This document shows positions 23,005 through 31,743 of a stretch of DNA of 64,000 nucleotides, piece after piece (the stretch's first letter is position 1; each line of letters starts with the position of its first letter). The stretch lies in the NCBI RefSeq assembly GCF_019599465.1, contig NZ_RKLR01000005.1:124001-188000 (forward strand), in the 5' to 3' direction. The notes under the pieces were generated by a model. It made no database searches. It had not been told where the DNA came from and worked only from the letters and a program-made list of their open reading frames with translations. The position numbers and the translations under genes were made by a program. The stretch comes from Haloarcula rubra. Lineage in GTDB: Archaea > Halobacteriota > Halobacteria > Halobacteriales > Haloarculaceae.

Positions 23005-23756
23005 CAGTCGTGGTAGGTCGGGGCCGCCGTCTCCACGACGTCACACGCCAGCGTCTCGAAGTCGGCGCGCTCGGGCACCACGTCGACCGGGATGCCGGCG
23101 TTCTCGGCCGTCTCCCTCGTCGGTTCGCCGATGGCACCGACCGTCGCCTCCCGCAGGCCCTCGATGGCCGCGTCGCGAATCCCGCGGTCGGCGGCCGCCG
23201 CGAGGAAGTGCCGGACGGTGAGCGAGGACGTAAAGAGCGCGGCGTCCAGTTCGCCGTCGGCGGCGAGTTCCGCGGACTCGCCGGACTCGGGCGGCCGGAC
23301 GAGGCGGTACAGGACCGTCTCGTGGACGTACGCGCCGGCCGCTTCGATGCCGTCGGTCAGGACCGCAGAGCCGTGGTCCGAGCGGGCCACCTCGACGCGG
23401 GACCCGGCTACCTCTGCTTCCAGCGCCTCGACCAGCCCCGTCGAGGAGTACTCCTCGGGGACCACGTCGACGGCGTAGCCGGCCTCGCGGAGCGCCGTCG
23501 CGGTGGCCTCGCCGATAGCACACACCGTCGCCGTGCCGGGGTCCCAGTCCCCGCCCGCGGCGAGTTCGACGCCGGTCTTGCTCGTCAGGACGACGTAGTC
23601 GGCGTCGCTTCTGGGCGTGCTGTCGGTCGGTTCGACGGCGAGCATCGGGTCTGCGACGGGGTCGGCCCCCAGCGACTCCAGCAGTTCGACGGCCGCCGCC
23701 AGTCGCTCGTCGTCGGGGCGGAACGCCGCCACCCGGAGTCGGGGTTCCTCGCGCAT
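23004..23756 (-). CDS. hemD: Uroporphyrinogen-III synthase
   Basis: A 250-residue two-domain enzyme that cyclises hydroxymethylbilane to uroporphyrinogen III, the branch point for heme, siroheme and cobalamin. Family features are Y-V-V-L-T-S-K-T-G-V-E near residue 55, A-I-G-E-A-T-A-T-A-L, and the paired F-T-S-S-L-T-V-R-H-F and A-I-G-E-P-T-R-E-T-A in the second half. HemD is poorly conserved, but its position between cobA and the MFS gene, with one-base overlaps on both sides, supports the call. Confidence 0.92.
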   Translation of the reverse strand: MREEPRLRVAAFRPDDERLAAAVELLESLGADPVADPMLAVEPTDSTPRSDADYVVLTSKTGVELAAGGDWDPGTATVCAIGEATATALREAGYAVDVVPEEYSSTGLVEALEAEVAGSRVEVARSDHGSAVLTDGIEAAGAYVHETVLYRLVRPPESGESAELAADGELDAALFTSSLTVRHFLAAAADRGIRDAAIEGLREATVGAIGEPTRETAENAGIPVDVVPERADFETLACDVVETAAPTYHD

Positions 23757-24514
23757 CAGGCCCCCTCCAGAAACTCGATGACGCGGTCGCGCTCGCCCGC
23801 CACCTCGCCGACGACGGTGATGGCCGGCGGTTCGATGCCCTCGCTGTCGCGCACGTCGACGATGGTGTCGAGGGTGCCGGTGGCGACTCGCTGGTCGGGC
23901 CACGTCGCCCGCTCTATCAGCGCAACCGGCGTGTCGGGGTCCATCCCCGCCTTCCGGAGTTCGGCGGTGTAGCCCGGCAGTTTGCCGACGCCCATCAGGA
24001 CGACGATGGTGCCGCCGGTGTCGGCGAGCGCTCGCCAGTCCACCGCGGATTCGTCTTTCGTGGGGTCCTCGTGACCCGTGACGAAGGAGACGGAGGAGAC
24101 GTAGTCGCGGTGCGTGACCGGGATGCCGGCCGCCTCCGGCCCGGCGATAGCGCTGGTGATGCCCGGCACGACTTCGAACGGAATCTCGTTCTGTGCGAGA
24201 TGGACCATCTCCTCGCCGCCGCGGCCGAACACCGTCGGGTCGCCGCCCTTCAGGCGGACGACCGTCTCGCCCGCCTCGGCGAGTTCGACCATCCGGGCGT
24301 TCGTGTACTCCTGTGGCGTCCACTCGCCGCCGGCGCGCTTGCCCACGTCCTCGCGCTTGTCCTCGGGAATCTGGCCGAGAATCTCGGGCCCGGGGAGTTT
24401 GTCGTGGAGGACGACGTCGGCGCTCTCGAGGAGGCGCTTGGCCTTCACCGTCAGGAGGTCCGGGTCGCCGGGGCCCGAGCCGACGAGGTACACTTTCCCC
24501 ACGTCGTCGCTCAT
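23756..24514 (-). CDS. cobA: Uroporphyrinogen-III C-methyltransferase
   Basis: A 252-residue SAM-dependent methyltransferase that makes precorrin-2, the precursor of siroheme and cobalamin. It has the full signature: V-Y-L-V-G-S-G-P-G-D-P-D-L-L-T near the start, V-V-R-L-K-G-G-D-P-T-V-F-G-R-G near 84-98 and P-G-I-T-S-A-I-A-G-P. There is no fused CysG dehydrogenase, so it is the single-domain type. The start overlaps the end of hemC by 4 bp and its stop overlaps hemD by one base, so translation is coupled. Confidence 0.96.
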   Translation of the reverse strand: MSDDVGKVYLVGSGPGDPDLLTVKAKRLLESADVVLHDKLPGPEILGQIPEDKREDVGKRAGGEWTPQEYTNARMVELAEAGETVVRLKGGDPTVFGRGGEEMVHLAQNEIPFEVVPGITSAIAGPEAAGIPVTHRDYVSSVSFVTGHEDPTKDESAVDWRALADTGGTIVVLMGVGKLPGYTAELRKAGMDPDTPVALIERATWPDQRVATGTLDTIVDVRDSEGIEPPAITVVGEVAGERDRVIEFLEGA

Positions 24515-25713
24515 TCCTCGTCCTCCTCCCGGGCGGTCGCGGCGTCGTCGTCGGCGGCCCCGGCGTCGCGCTTGGCCTCGGCGATGAGGTCGGCGGCGCC
24601 CTCGTCGGCCAGTTCCGCGGCGAGGTCGACGGCGGCGTCGATGTGGCGCTCGACGGGGAGGTCCCGGCTGACACGGACCTCTTCGTCACCGTCCCGGGAG
24701 AGGACGCGGACGTTCGTGTGGACGACCCCGCCCTCCAGCGTGGCGTACACGCCGATGGGAGCGACGCACCCACCGCCCAGTTCCGCGAGGATGGTCCGCT
24801 CGACGGTCGTCTCGGCGCGGGTCTGTGGGTCGTCGATGCGGTCCCGGACGGTCTCGGCGAGGTCGCCGTCGACGGCCGTCACGGCGAGGGCGCCCTGCCC
24901 GGGCGCGGGGACGAACGTGTCGAGGGGGAGGTCGCTCGTCCCGACGTGGTGCGTGAGTCCGGCGCGGTCGAGGCCGGCCTTCGCGAGGACGATGGCGTCG
25001 TACTCGGTGTCGGGGTCCCGCTCCATGGCGCGGCGTTCGAGTTCGGCGAGCCCGTCGAACCACGCCTCCACGTCTTCGTCGTAGGGGAACTCGTAGTCGT
25101 CGTCCTCGTCGGACTGGTCGCTTCCGTCCCCGTCCGATTTTTCCGAGGCCCGTTGGGCCTCGCCACCCGCGTGCTCCTTCCGTTCCTGTTCGGCCTCGTG
25201 GCGCTCCTGGTGCTCGCGCTGGAGCGACGGGGCCAGCAGTTTCTCGACGCGCGTGTCGACGTTGCCCCGGAGCGGTTCGACCGTGAGGTCCGGACGCTCG
25301 GCGAGCAACTGGGCACGGCGGCGGAGACTCGACGTGCCGACGGTCGCGCCCTCGGGCAACTCCTCGAGGGTACTGCCGTCGGGCGTCACCAACACGTCCC
25401 CCGGCGCGGCCCGGTCGGGGACGGCGGCGACCACGAGGTCGTCGGGTCGCTCGGTCGGCATGTCCTTCATCGAGTGGACCGCCGCGTCCAGTTCCCCCGC
25501 GATGACCTTCTCGTCGAGACTGCGGACGAACGCCCCCGTCTTCCCCAGTCGGTGGATGAGTTCGTCGCGTATCTGGTCGCCCGTGGTCTCGACCTCGGTG
25601 AGTTCGACGGTGAGTCGCCGCCCCGAGAGGAGGTCCCGGACCGTCGCCGCCTGTCGCAGAGCGAGGTCGGACCCCCGTGTCGCCAACCGCAACGTGTCCG
25701 CGCGCGTGGTCAT
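24511..25713 (-). CDS. hemC: Hydroxymethylbilane synthase with charged insert
   Basis: This enzyme joins four porphobilinogen units into hydroxymethylbilane, using a dipyrromethane cofactor on a cysteine. The 400-residue protein has K-T-G-A-F-V-R-S-L-D-E-K, H-S-M-K-D-M-P, R-R-R-A-Q-L and the cofactor cysteine in L-G-G-G-C-V-A-P-I (C316). Between N-V-D-T-R-V-E-K-L and D-A-I-V-L-A-K-A-G-L a very charged segment of about 70 residues (around 161-238) is inserted, where typical enzymes have only a few residues. First gene of the hemC-cobA-hemD-MFS operon. Confidence 0.96.
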   Translation of the reverse strand: MTTRADTLRLATRGSDLALRQAATVRDLLSGRRLTVELTEVETTGDQIRDELIHRLGKTGAFVRSLDEKVIAGELDAAVHSMKDMPTERPDDLVVAAVPDRAAPGDVLVTPDGSTLEELPEGATVGTSSLRRRAQLLAERPDLTVEPLRGNVDTRVEKLLAPSLQREHQERHEAEQERKEHAGGEAQRASEKSDGDGSDQSDEDDDYEFPYDEDVEAWFDGLAELERRAMERDPDTEYDAIVLAKAGLDRAGLTHHVGTSDLPLDTFVPAPGQGALAVTAVDGDLAETVRDRIDDPQTRAETTVERTILAELGGGCVAPIGVYATLEGGVVHTNVRVLSRDGDEEVRVSRDLPVERHIDAAVDLAAELADEGAADLIAEAKRDAGAADDDAATAREEDEE

Positions 25714-25766
25714 GTCCTACACTTCGATGGGCCGGTGTGAAAAGCACATCACATCCACACGCCGGC

Positions 25767-26312
25767 CTACCACGGCTCGTTCTTCAGGCCGAGCAGGTAC
25801 GCGATGCCGTTGGTCACGACGTGCAACAGCGGCGTGACGAGGAGAATCGCCACGACCACCGGGAGCGTGAACGTCCGCCCGAACCACGACGGCGCGAGGA
25901 CGAACGCGCAGAGGAGGGCGCCGACGACGAAGTCCAGTTGGTCGAGGCCGGGGAACGCCGCCCCGCGCTCGCGGCCGCTCCGCCGTTTGACGAACGACGC
26001 GCCGATGTCGCCGAGCATCGCCCCGAACGCCAGTCCAAGCCCCGCGAGGACGGGGAACCGCGGGAGCGAGTGGCCGACAGCGGCGCTCACCGCCGGCGTC
26101 ACGGCCGAGAGCGCGAGTGCCAGCGCCGTCCCGGCCAGCGTCCCGGCCAGCGTCCCGCGCCACGTCTTGCCGTCGCCGAGTAGTCGACGCCCACCCATCG
26201 TCCGACCGCCGTCTATCGGTCGCCCACCGCCAGCCAGTACCGCCGCGTTGTTGGGCACGTACGCGGGCAACATCGCCCACAGCGCCGTCGCGACCACCCC
26301 GAGTATGTCCAT
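25767..26312 (-). CDS. carS: CDP-archaeol synthase
   Basis: A 181-residue membrane enzyme that links CTP to 2,3-bis-O-geranylgeranylglyceryl phosphate, a step of archaeal polar-lipid synthesis. Landmarks are [12 protein letters not shown] near the start, L-G-D-G-K-T-W-R-G (residues 45-53), and [19 protein letters not shown], followed by F-P-G-L-D-Q-L-D-F. About five membrane helices. A TATA-like CGATTAAG on the minus strand (26336-26343) lies 24-31 nt before the ATG, a leaderless arrangement. Confidence 0.95.
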   Translation of the reverse strand: MDILGVVATALWAMLPAYVPNNAAVLAGGGRPIDGGRTMGGRRLLGDGKTWRGTLAGTLAGTALALALSAVTPAVSAAVGHSLPRFPVLAGLGLAFGAMLGDIGASFVKRRSGRERGAAFPGLDQLDFVVGALLCAFVLAPSWFGRTFTLPVVVAILLVTPLLHVVTNGIAYLLGLKNEPW

Positions 26313-26335
26313 ATTTTCGCGTATCGTCCCGGTGT

Positions 26336-26343
26336 CTTAATCG
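26336..26343 (-). promoter_or_regulatory. TATA-like element before carS
   Basis: CTTAATCG on the + strand, CGATTAAG on the minus, placed 24-31 nt before the carS ATG at 26312. This fits a leaderless transcript. Confidence 0.55.
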
Positions 26344-26417
26344 GTGTGGCTCGGCCCGAACGCGCCGCGCGAGGGGCGACGGCAACCTTCTTGCCACTGG
26401 GGCGGCAAATATTACCT

Positions 26418-27254
26418 ATGTTGCCGCCAGTCGCGAGTCGATTCGTCGCCGGGGAGTCGGCCGCCACGGTGCTGGAACACGCCCGCAAGATGAACGAGTC
26501 CGGCGTCGGCGTCATCTGCAACCGACTGGGCGAACACTACCACGAACGGGACCCGGCGGACGCCGACGCCGCGGCCTACGAGCGACTCGTCGCCGACATC
26601 GGCGGCTCTGACCTCCGCGCCTGTATCTCGGTGAAACCCTCCCAGCTGGGGTTGTTCGTCGACGAGGACGTGTTCCGGGAGACCCTCGCTCGGGTGGTCG
26701 ACGCGGCCGCCGACCACGGCGTGTTCGTCTGGATAGACATGGAGGACCACACGACGACGGACGCCACGCTGGACGCCTTCGAACACCACGCCCGGGAGCG
26801 CGGTGGCGGCGTCGGCGTCTGCGTGCAGGCGAACCTCCGCCGGACGGCCGACGACCTCGACCGACTGGCCGACTGTCCCGGGAAGGTCCGGTTGGTCAAG
26901 GGCGCGTACGACCCGCCGAGAGACGTCGCGTTCACGGAGAAGTCCCGCGTCAACGAGGCCTACCGGACCGACCTCGAGTTCATGTTCCGGGAGTTCGACG
27001 ACGGCATCGCCGTCGGGAGCCACGACCCGGCGATGCTGACGCTGGCGGCCGACCTCCACAGCAAGCACGGCACCCCCTACGAGGTGCAGATGCTGATGGG
27101 CGTTCGCGAGGACGCCCAGCGGGAACTGGCCGGGGCCTGCGACGTCTGGCAGTACGCGCCGTACGGTGAGAAGTGGCTGTCGTACTTCTACCGGCGCGTC
27201 CTCGAACGCAAGGAGAACGCGCTGTTCGCACTGCGGGCCATCGCGAGCGGGTAG
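26418..27254 (+). CDS. putA: Proline dehydrogenase
   Basis: A 278-residue FAD-dependent proline dehydrogenase (PutA/ProDH family, TIM barrel) that oxidises proline to pyrroline-5-carboxylate. Landmarks are the L-G-E-H-Y segment, S-V-K-P-S-Q-L-G, I-D-M-E-D-H, V-K-G-A-Y-D-P-P, the A-V-G-S-H-D-P-A stretch, F-E/Y-E-V-Q-M-L-M-G-V-R, and the terminal Y-G-E-K-W-L-S-Y-F-Y-R-R. The frame is open from a GTG at 26346, but the family N-terminus P-P-V-A-S-R-F-V-A-G-E begins at the ATG at 26418. No P5C dehydrogenase is adjacent. Confidence 0.92.
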   Translation: MLPPVASRFVAGESAATVLEHARKMNESGVGVICNRLGEHYHERDPADADAAAYERLVADIGGSDLRACISVKPSQLGLFVDEDVFRETLARVVDAAADHGVFVWIDMEDHTTTDATLDAFEHHARERGGGVGVCVQANLRRTADDLDRLADCPGKVRLVKGAYDPPRDVAFTEKSRVNEAYRTDLEFMFREFDDGIAVGSHDPAMLTLAADLHSKHGTPYEVQMLMGVREDAQRELAGACDVWQYAPYGEKWLSYFYRRVLERKENALFALRAIASG

Positions 27255-27308
27255 CGAGAGCTGTCAAGAAAGGGAAGGGCTGATAATCCGTGGCCGTCTG
27301 ATACTGAT

Positions 27309-27968
27309 ATGGCCTCCTCTTCGTCGTGGAAGCGTGACTTCGCGAGTGGCCTCATCATCCTGCTGCCGGTCATCGTCACGCTCTACGTCATCGTCTACCT
27401 CTACGGCATCCTCGCGTCTGCCGCGTTCTTCATCCCCGCCATCGACACGGAACTCCTCATGGACCTCGGCGTGCCGGCCGACGTGGCCACGGTCCGGACC
27501 GTGGAGTTCGCCCGCGTGTTCGTCGCGCTCGTGTTGTTCGTCCTCATCGTCTTCTCGGTGGGCTACCTGATGCGGACGGCCTTCGGCGACTTCGTCGAGA
27601 GCGCCCTCGACGACGCCATGAACCAGGTGCCGGGGCTCCGGGTGGTGTACAACGCCTCGAAGATGGCCGTCGAGACGGCGGTGTCGGGCACCGAGGAACT
27701 CCAGACGCCCGTGAAGATAGAGGCGTGGGACGGGATGCGGATGACGGCGTTCAAGACCGGCCAGACGACCGACGACGGCCGGGACGTGCTGTTCTTGCCG
27801 ACGGCACCGAACATCACCAGCGGCTACGTCGTCGAGGTGGACCCGGACGACTACGAGGTGAGCGACGAACGCGTCGAAGAAGCGCTCACGCGGATACTGA
27901 GCGCCGGGTTCGGCGACACCCACAAGGGCGAGACGCCGCTCCCGATGACGAACACCGACGACGACTGA
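27309..27968 (+). CDS. DUF502 family membrane protein
   Basis: A 219-residue protein of the DUF502 family. Two strong membrane helices are at about residues 13-40 and 67-88. Then comes the family segment V-P-G-L-R-V-V-Y-N-A-S-K and a beta-rich soluble part containing F-L-P-T-A-P-N-I-T-S-G-Y-V-V. The family is widespread but its function is not established; a role in membrane integrity or transport regulation has been suggested for relatives. It converges on ilvE with the stops almost touching. Confidence 0.9.
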   Translation: MASSSSWKRDFASGLIILLPVIVTLYVIVYLYGILASAAFFIPAIDTELLMDLGVPADVATVRTVEFARVFVALVLFVLIVFSVGYLMRTAFGDFVESALDDAMNQVPGLRVVYNASKMAVETAVSGTEELQTPVKIEAWDGMRMTAFKTGQTTDDGRDVLFLPTAPNITSGYVVEVDPDDYEVSDERVEEALTRILSAGFGDTHKGETPLPMTNTDDD

Positions 27969-28901
27969 CTACACGTAGCGGAACCACTCCTCGCGCTCGC
28001 CCGACTCGACGAGGTCGAAGAAGGCCGTCTGTATCTCGTCGGTGACCGGGCCCTTCGTGCCCGCGCCGATCTCGTTGTCGTCGACACTGCGGATGGGGGT
28101 CACCTCGGCGGCGGTGCCCGTGAAGAACAGTTCGTCGGCGGTGTACAGTTCGCCCCGCGAGATGGTGGCGTCGTCGTGGACCGTGTACCCGCGCTCCTCG
28201 GCGAGTTCGATGGCGGTCCGGCGGGTGATACCGTCTAAGATGGACTCGGCGAGGCCGGTGGTGTATATCTCGCCGTCGCGGACGAGGAAGATGTTCTCGC
28301 CCGGCCCCTCGGCGACGTTGCCCTCCTTGTTGAGGACGATGGCCTCGGTGTAGCCGTTCTCCTTGGCCTCCAGCGACGCGAGGACGCTGTTGACGTAGGT
28401 GCCGGTGGTCTTGGCGTTGGTCGGAATCTGGCTGGAGGCGTACTTGCGCCACGAGGAGACGGCGACGTCGACGCCGTCCTCTAAGGCCTCCTCGCCGAGA
28501 TACGCGCCCCACGGCCAGACGGCGAGGCCGACCTGCACCGGGGACTTCCCGGGGTTCAGACCCAGCGGACCGTAGCCGTAGAACGCGATGGGGCGGATGT
28601 AACAGGACTGGAGCCCCTCCCGACGGATGAGTTCCTCCGTCGCCTCGGTGAGTTCCTGCTTCTCGAAGGGAATCTCGATGTCGTAGACCTCCGCAGAGTC
28701 GTAGAAGCGGTCGAGGTGTTCCTCCCAGCGGAAGATGGCCGGCCCCTCCTCGGTCTCGTAGCACCGGACGCCCTCGAAGACGCCCGTGCCGTAGTGGAGC
28801 GCGTGGGTCAGCAGGTGGACGTTGGCGTCCTCGAAGTCGACGAACTCCCCGTCCATCCATATCTCGTCGACGTCCTCGAACATCTCGGGACGGTCGCTCA
28901 T
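27969..28901 (-). CDS. ilvE: Branched-chain amino acid aminotransferase
   Basis: A 310-residue PLP-dependent class IV aminotransferase that makes or degrades valine, leucine and isoleucine. Landmarks are I-W-M-D-G-E-F-V-D near the start, H-Y-G-T-G-V-F-E-G-V-R-C-Y, the conserved I-R-P-I-A-F-Y-G, the PLP lysine in N-A-K-T-T-G-T-Y-V-N-S, and the G-P-G-E-N-I-F-L-V loop. Length is normal. A GATATATGAC-like element on the minus strand (about 28963-28972) could serve as promoter with a longer leader than usual. Confidence 0.95.
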   Translation of the reverse strand: MSDRPEMFEDVDEIWMDGEFVDFEDANVHLLTHALHYGTGVFEGVRCYETEEGPAIFRWEEHLDRFYDSAEVYDIEIPFEKQELTEATEELIRREGLQSCYIRPIAFYGYGPLGLNPGKSPVQVGLAVWPWGAYLGEEALEDGVDVAVSSWRKYASSQIPTNAKTTGTYVNSVLASLEAKENGYTEAIVLNKEGNVAEGPGENIFLVRDGEIYTTGLAESILDGITRRTAIELAEERGYTVHDDATISRGELYTADELFFTGTAAEVTPIRSVDDNEIGAGTKGPVTDEIQTAFFDLVESGEREEWFRYV

Positions 28902-29078
28902 GCGCTCGTCCCCCGCGTCTCGCGATGACTCGCCTCTGTACCGGCAGGTGCCTCGTCGTGTGTCATATATCCCCCATTGAATCCCTCGGTTAAGAGTGTT
29001 GACGGTCTGTGCCGCCGGTTCACACCCGAGACCGACGGCGGGGCGCGAGCGGCCGCGACGGTCGGGACCGAGCGAGTC

Positions 29079-30065
29079 TCAGTCGGACTCGGCGGTCGAC
29101 TCGTTCTCCGGCGTCGCCGTCTCGTCGTCGAAGATGTCGACCGGCGTCTCCGTCCCGTCGTCGTCCGCCTCGGGCGTGTCGGTCGGCGACGTGGTCTCGG
29201 TCTCCGTCGGCGTCTCCGTCTCGTCGCCGAACAGACCGCCCGGCGTCTCCGTCTCGGTCGGCGTCGCGTCGACGAGCGACGCGCAGTCCTCGGTCGTTAT
29301 CGTCAGCGGTTCCGTCATGTTCAGCGCGGTCTCGTTCGTCACGCTCGTCCCGTTCACCGTTTCGTTCGAGAGGGCGACCCAGCCCGTGACGGTGCCGTCG
29401 TAGTACTGTCCGGCCAGCACCGCGTCCTCGTTGAACGCCGGCTGCACGGTTATCGTCTCGTTGGCTCCCAGACCGCTGAAGACGCCGCCGTCGGTCGCGG
29501 CGTCACCCCACGTCCAGTCGACGCGGGTCGTGCCCGGTTCGACGGTCCAGACGTCGTAGCTGTCCGAGGCGTTGTAGTCGTCGTCCCGCACCGTCCACGA
29601 CCCGTTCTCGGGGAGGCCGGTGATGTCGAACGACGCCGACCCGCCCGTGGAGTTGTCGTCGCCCTCCTCGCCGTGGACGAACACCAGACTCAGGGTGTCG
29701 TCGCTCTCGTTCGCGGTCCCGTTGGTGTCCCGGTAGAGGAAGACGACGCTCGTGTTCGCCCGCTGGAGCCCGTCCAACCCCTCGGACCCGTATGCGTTCC
29801 CGGTCGTGTTGATGTACGGGTTGTTCGGGAACGGGAGACGGTAGTCGTAGAACGTCCGGGCCGACTCGTTGCCGGCGAAGGCGGTCATCGGCGTGCACTG
29901 CTGGCCCTGCACGGCGACGAACGATGTCGCGGTCTGGTTCCCCGCCTCGCGGGTCTGGTTCCCGGCGGTCTGTGCGACGACGACGCCCGAGAGGGGGACC
30001 AGTACGACGGCGAGCACCACGGCCAGTACGGCGACCTGTCGCTCCGGTGTGGAGTCCGAGTCCAT
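29079..30065 (-). CDS. Secreted glycoprotein-like protein with acidic T/P/E tail
   Basis: A 328-residue exported protein. A hydrophobic signal segment (about residues 10-31, V-A-V-L-A-V-V-L-A-V-V-L-V-P-L) is followed by a body rich in N-x-S/T sequons, a sign of heavy N-glycosylation, and two well-separated cysteines. The last 80 residues are a low-complexity T/E/P/D tail with no membrane helix, so no sorting signal is seen. The frame is open to 30092, but a TATA-like CTATAAC (minus) near 30097 supports the ATG at 30065. Function unknown; possibly a cell-surface protein. Confidence 0.78.
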   Translation of the reverse strand: MDSDSTPERQVAVLAVVLAVVLVPLSGVVVAQTAGNQTREAGNQTATSFVAVQGQQCTPMTAFAGNESARTFYDYRLPFPNNPYINTTGNAYGSEGLDGLQRANTSVVFLYRDTNGTANESDDTLSLVFVHGEEGDDNSTGGSASFDITGLPENGSWTVRDDDYNASDSYDVWTVEPGTTRVDWTWGDAATDGGVFSGLGANETITVQPAFNEDAVLAGQYYDGTVTGWVALSNETVNGTSVTNETALNMTEPLTITTEDCASLVDATPTETETPGGLFGDETETPTETETTSPTDTPEADDDGTETPVDIFDDETATPENESTAESD

Positions 30066-30186
30066 ACCGACGTACCCCACGACAGACGACATTTGTTATA
30101 GCCGTCGTAGCGAGCCGTAAGGTCGGAGCAAGCGGCGCGGTCGGCGTGAAAGCCGGGCTTATTCGCGCCGCGGAAAACCGGCCGAG

Positions 30187-30858
30187 TCAGGGGAGGTCTG
30201 CGAGTAAGCTCGCACCCTCGACGTACACCAGTCCCTCGCGTTCGGCGTAGGCCCGTGCCGCCGTCGGCGGGAGCGCCGCCCCCGTCTCGTCGTCGAGCAT
30301 CTCGCAGACGACCGCGGCCGGTGGCTGGTCGGCGGCGTCGGCCAGCGCGATACCCAGTTCCGTGTGCCCCTCGCGGTCGGCCAGCAGGTCCGGGGCGGCC
30401 CGAAGCAGGTGGACGTGGCCCGGCGACCGGAACTCGTCGGCGAACGCCTCGTCGTCGGGGGCCGCCGCCACGTCGGCCAGTTCCCGGATGGTCAGCGAGC
30501 GGTCCTCGTCGGTGATGCCGGTGAAGGTGTCGCGGTGGTTCACCGTGATGGAGAACGAGGAGCGCTCGTCGTAGCCGAGTTCGTGGTCGGCGGACGTCGG
30601 GTGGTCGAGCACCTCCTGCATGAACGGGAGGCCCAGCGCGTCGGCCACGGCGTCGGAGAGAGCCACGCAGACGAGGCCGCCGGCGTCGTTGCGCATGCGG
30701 GCGACGGCCGCGGGGTCGACCGCCCCGGCGGGGTAGACGACGTCCGTCTCGCCCTCCCGGTCGGCGGCGTCGTGAATCAGCACCGGTTCGCCGCGGGCGA
30801 AGGCGGCGACGGCGTCGGCGGCGCTGTCCGCGTCCACGGCGCGCTCACTCCGTGACAT
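30187..30858 (-). CDS. ribB: 3,4-dihydroxy-2-butanone 4-phosphate synthase
   Basis: A 223-residue enzyme that converts ribulose 5-phosphate to the four-carbon unit of riboflavin. The family signatures are present: [11 protein letters not shown] (metal/phosphate site), [27 protein letters not shown] and [10 protein letters not shown]. There is no fused GTP cyclohydrolase II domain. The start overlaps the end of ribK by 14 bp, so the two riboflavin genes form a coupled operon. Confidence 0.95.
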   Translation of the reverse strand: MSRSERAVDADSAADAVAAFARGEPVLIHDAADREGETDVVYPAGAVDPAAVARMRNDAGGLVCVALSDAVADALGLPFMQEVLDHPTSADHELGYDERSSFSITVNHRDTFTGITDEDRSLTIRELADVAAAPDDEAFADEFRSPGHVHLLRAAPDLLADREGHTELGIALADAADQPPAAVVCEMLDDETGAALPPTAARAYAEREGLVYVEGASLLADLP

Positions 30859-31543
30859 GGACAGTCACCTCGTCACCGTCGGCCAGTTCCAGCACGTCGC
30901 GGAGTTTCTCGGGGGCGATGACCTCCAGTTGCTCCTCCCCGTGGTGGGTCCGTTCCGGGGCGATGATGTGGGCGGGGGCGTACTCGCCGTCGCCGCTGAC
31001 GACGGAGGCCGGGTAGCAGTACGCCGGGCCGTAGGTGCGTTCGTCGTCCTCCCACCCCTCGATAGTCACCGGTTCGAGCGCGCCGAGTCGGGCGCGCTTG
31101 CGGACGCTCTCCTCGGTGAGTTCGAGGTTCAGCGTCCCCGCGAACGGCTCGTAGTCCAGTCGGTCGATGAACTGCTCCATGTACCCCGGGAGGGTGATGT
31201 AGTGGCGGCCCTCGCCCATCCCCGAGGTGACGATGCCGTTCAGGTCGACGCTGGCGTCGGCCTCGAAGATACGGCGGTAGTCGGCGTACTCGGACTGGAG
31301 GCGGCGTTCGCCAGCCTCGGTAATCTGGACTTCCTGCCCGTCGCTGACGATGTCCCGGTCGAGCAGGTCGGACTCGTCGAGGCGCTGGAGGCGTCGGGAC
31401 GCCGTCTGGTTGGAGGCGTCGAGTCGCCCCGCGAGGTCCGCACAGGAGACTTTGGTCCGCTCGTCGAGGGCCCCGTCGAGCGCGAGCAACTTCAGCGTCG
31501 CGAGCTCGTCGCGCCCGACGGCCCGTCCCGATGATTCAGCCAT
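30845..31543 (-). CDS. ribK: CTP-dependent riboflavin kinase with regulatory HTH (RbkR type)
   Basis: A 232-residue bifunctional protein. Residues 1-95 form a winged helix ([21 protein letters not shown]). Residues 98-232 are the archaeal CTP-dependent riboflavin kinase, with [26 protein letters not shown] and A-P-E-K-L-R. This architecture is that of RbkR, which makes FMN and represses riboflavin genes. The frame is open to 31669; the ATG at 31543 fits the TATA-like CTTATGA (minus) 24-30 nt upstream. Inverted repeats lie just beyond the promoter. Confidence 0.93.
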   Translation of the reverse strand: MAESSGRAVGRDELATLKLLALDGALDERTKVSCADLAGRLDASNQTASRRLQRLDESDLLDRDIVSDGQEVQITEAGERRLQSEYADYRRIFEADASVDLNGIVTSGMGEGRHYITLPGYMEQFIDRLDYEPFAGTLNLELTEESVRKRARLGALEPVTIEGWEDDERTYGPAYCYPASVVSGDGEYAPAHIIAPERTHHGEEQLEVIAPEKLRDVLELADGDEVTVHVTE

Positions 31544-31566
31544 ATGCCGGGCTACGGACGCGCCGC

Positions 31567-31573
31567 TCATAAG
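31567..31573 (-). promoter_or_regulatory. TATA-like element for ribK-ribB
   Basis: TCATAAG on the + strand, CTTATGA on the minus, placed 24-30 nt before the ribK ATG. It directly adjoins the inverted repeats at 31585-31607. Confidence 0.5.
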
Positions 31574-31584
31574 CATACCGAATA

Positions 31585-31607
31585 TGGAATGCGTTCCAGA
31601 TTTGGAA
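31585..31607. promoter_or_regulatory. Putative RbkR operator: linked TGGAA/TTCCA repeats
   Basis: TGGAA-TGCG-TTCCA (31585-31598) is followed by GATT and a further TGGAA (31603-31607). Any neighbouring pair gives a five-base palindrome with a four-base spacer. It is positioned immediately upstream of the ribK promoter, where a repressor or activator would bind. Confidence 0.55.
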
Positions 31608-31743
31608 CGGTTAGGAACGGGCCGTCGATTGTCGCACGGACCGACGCGTGGTGAATTTTGGCGGAGCACTGGGATGAACGTTGTCCCTCACACCTACGGG
31701 TGTTCAACATTCGACGGACGAACCCCGGTCCACTCTCGGCCGC

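Noticed and set aside
22893-23972. Long plus-strand frame opposite hemD and the MFS transporter
   Set aside because: An antisense shadow of coding DNA with no protein-like motif, while the minus-strand genes have strong family matches.
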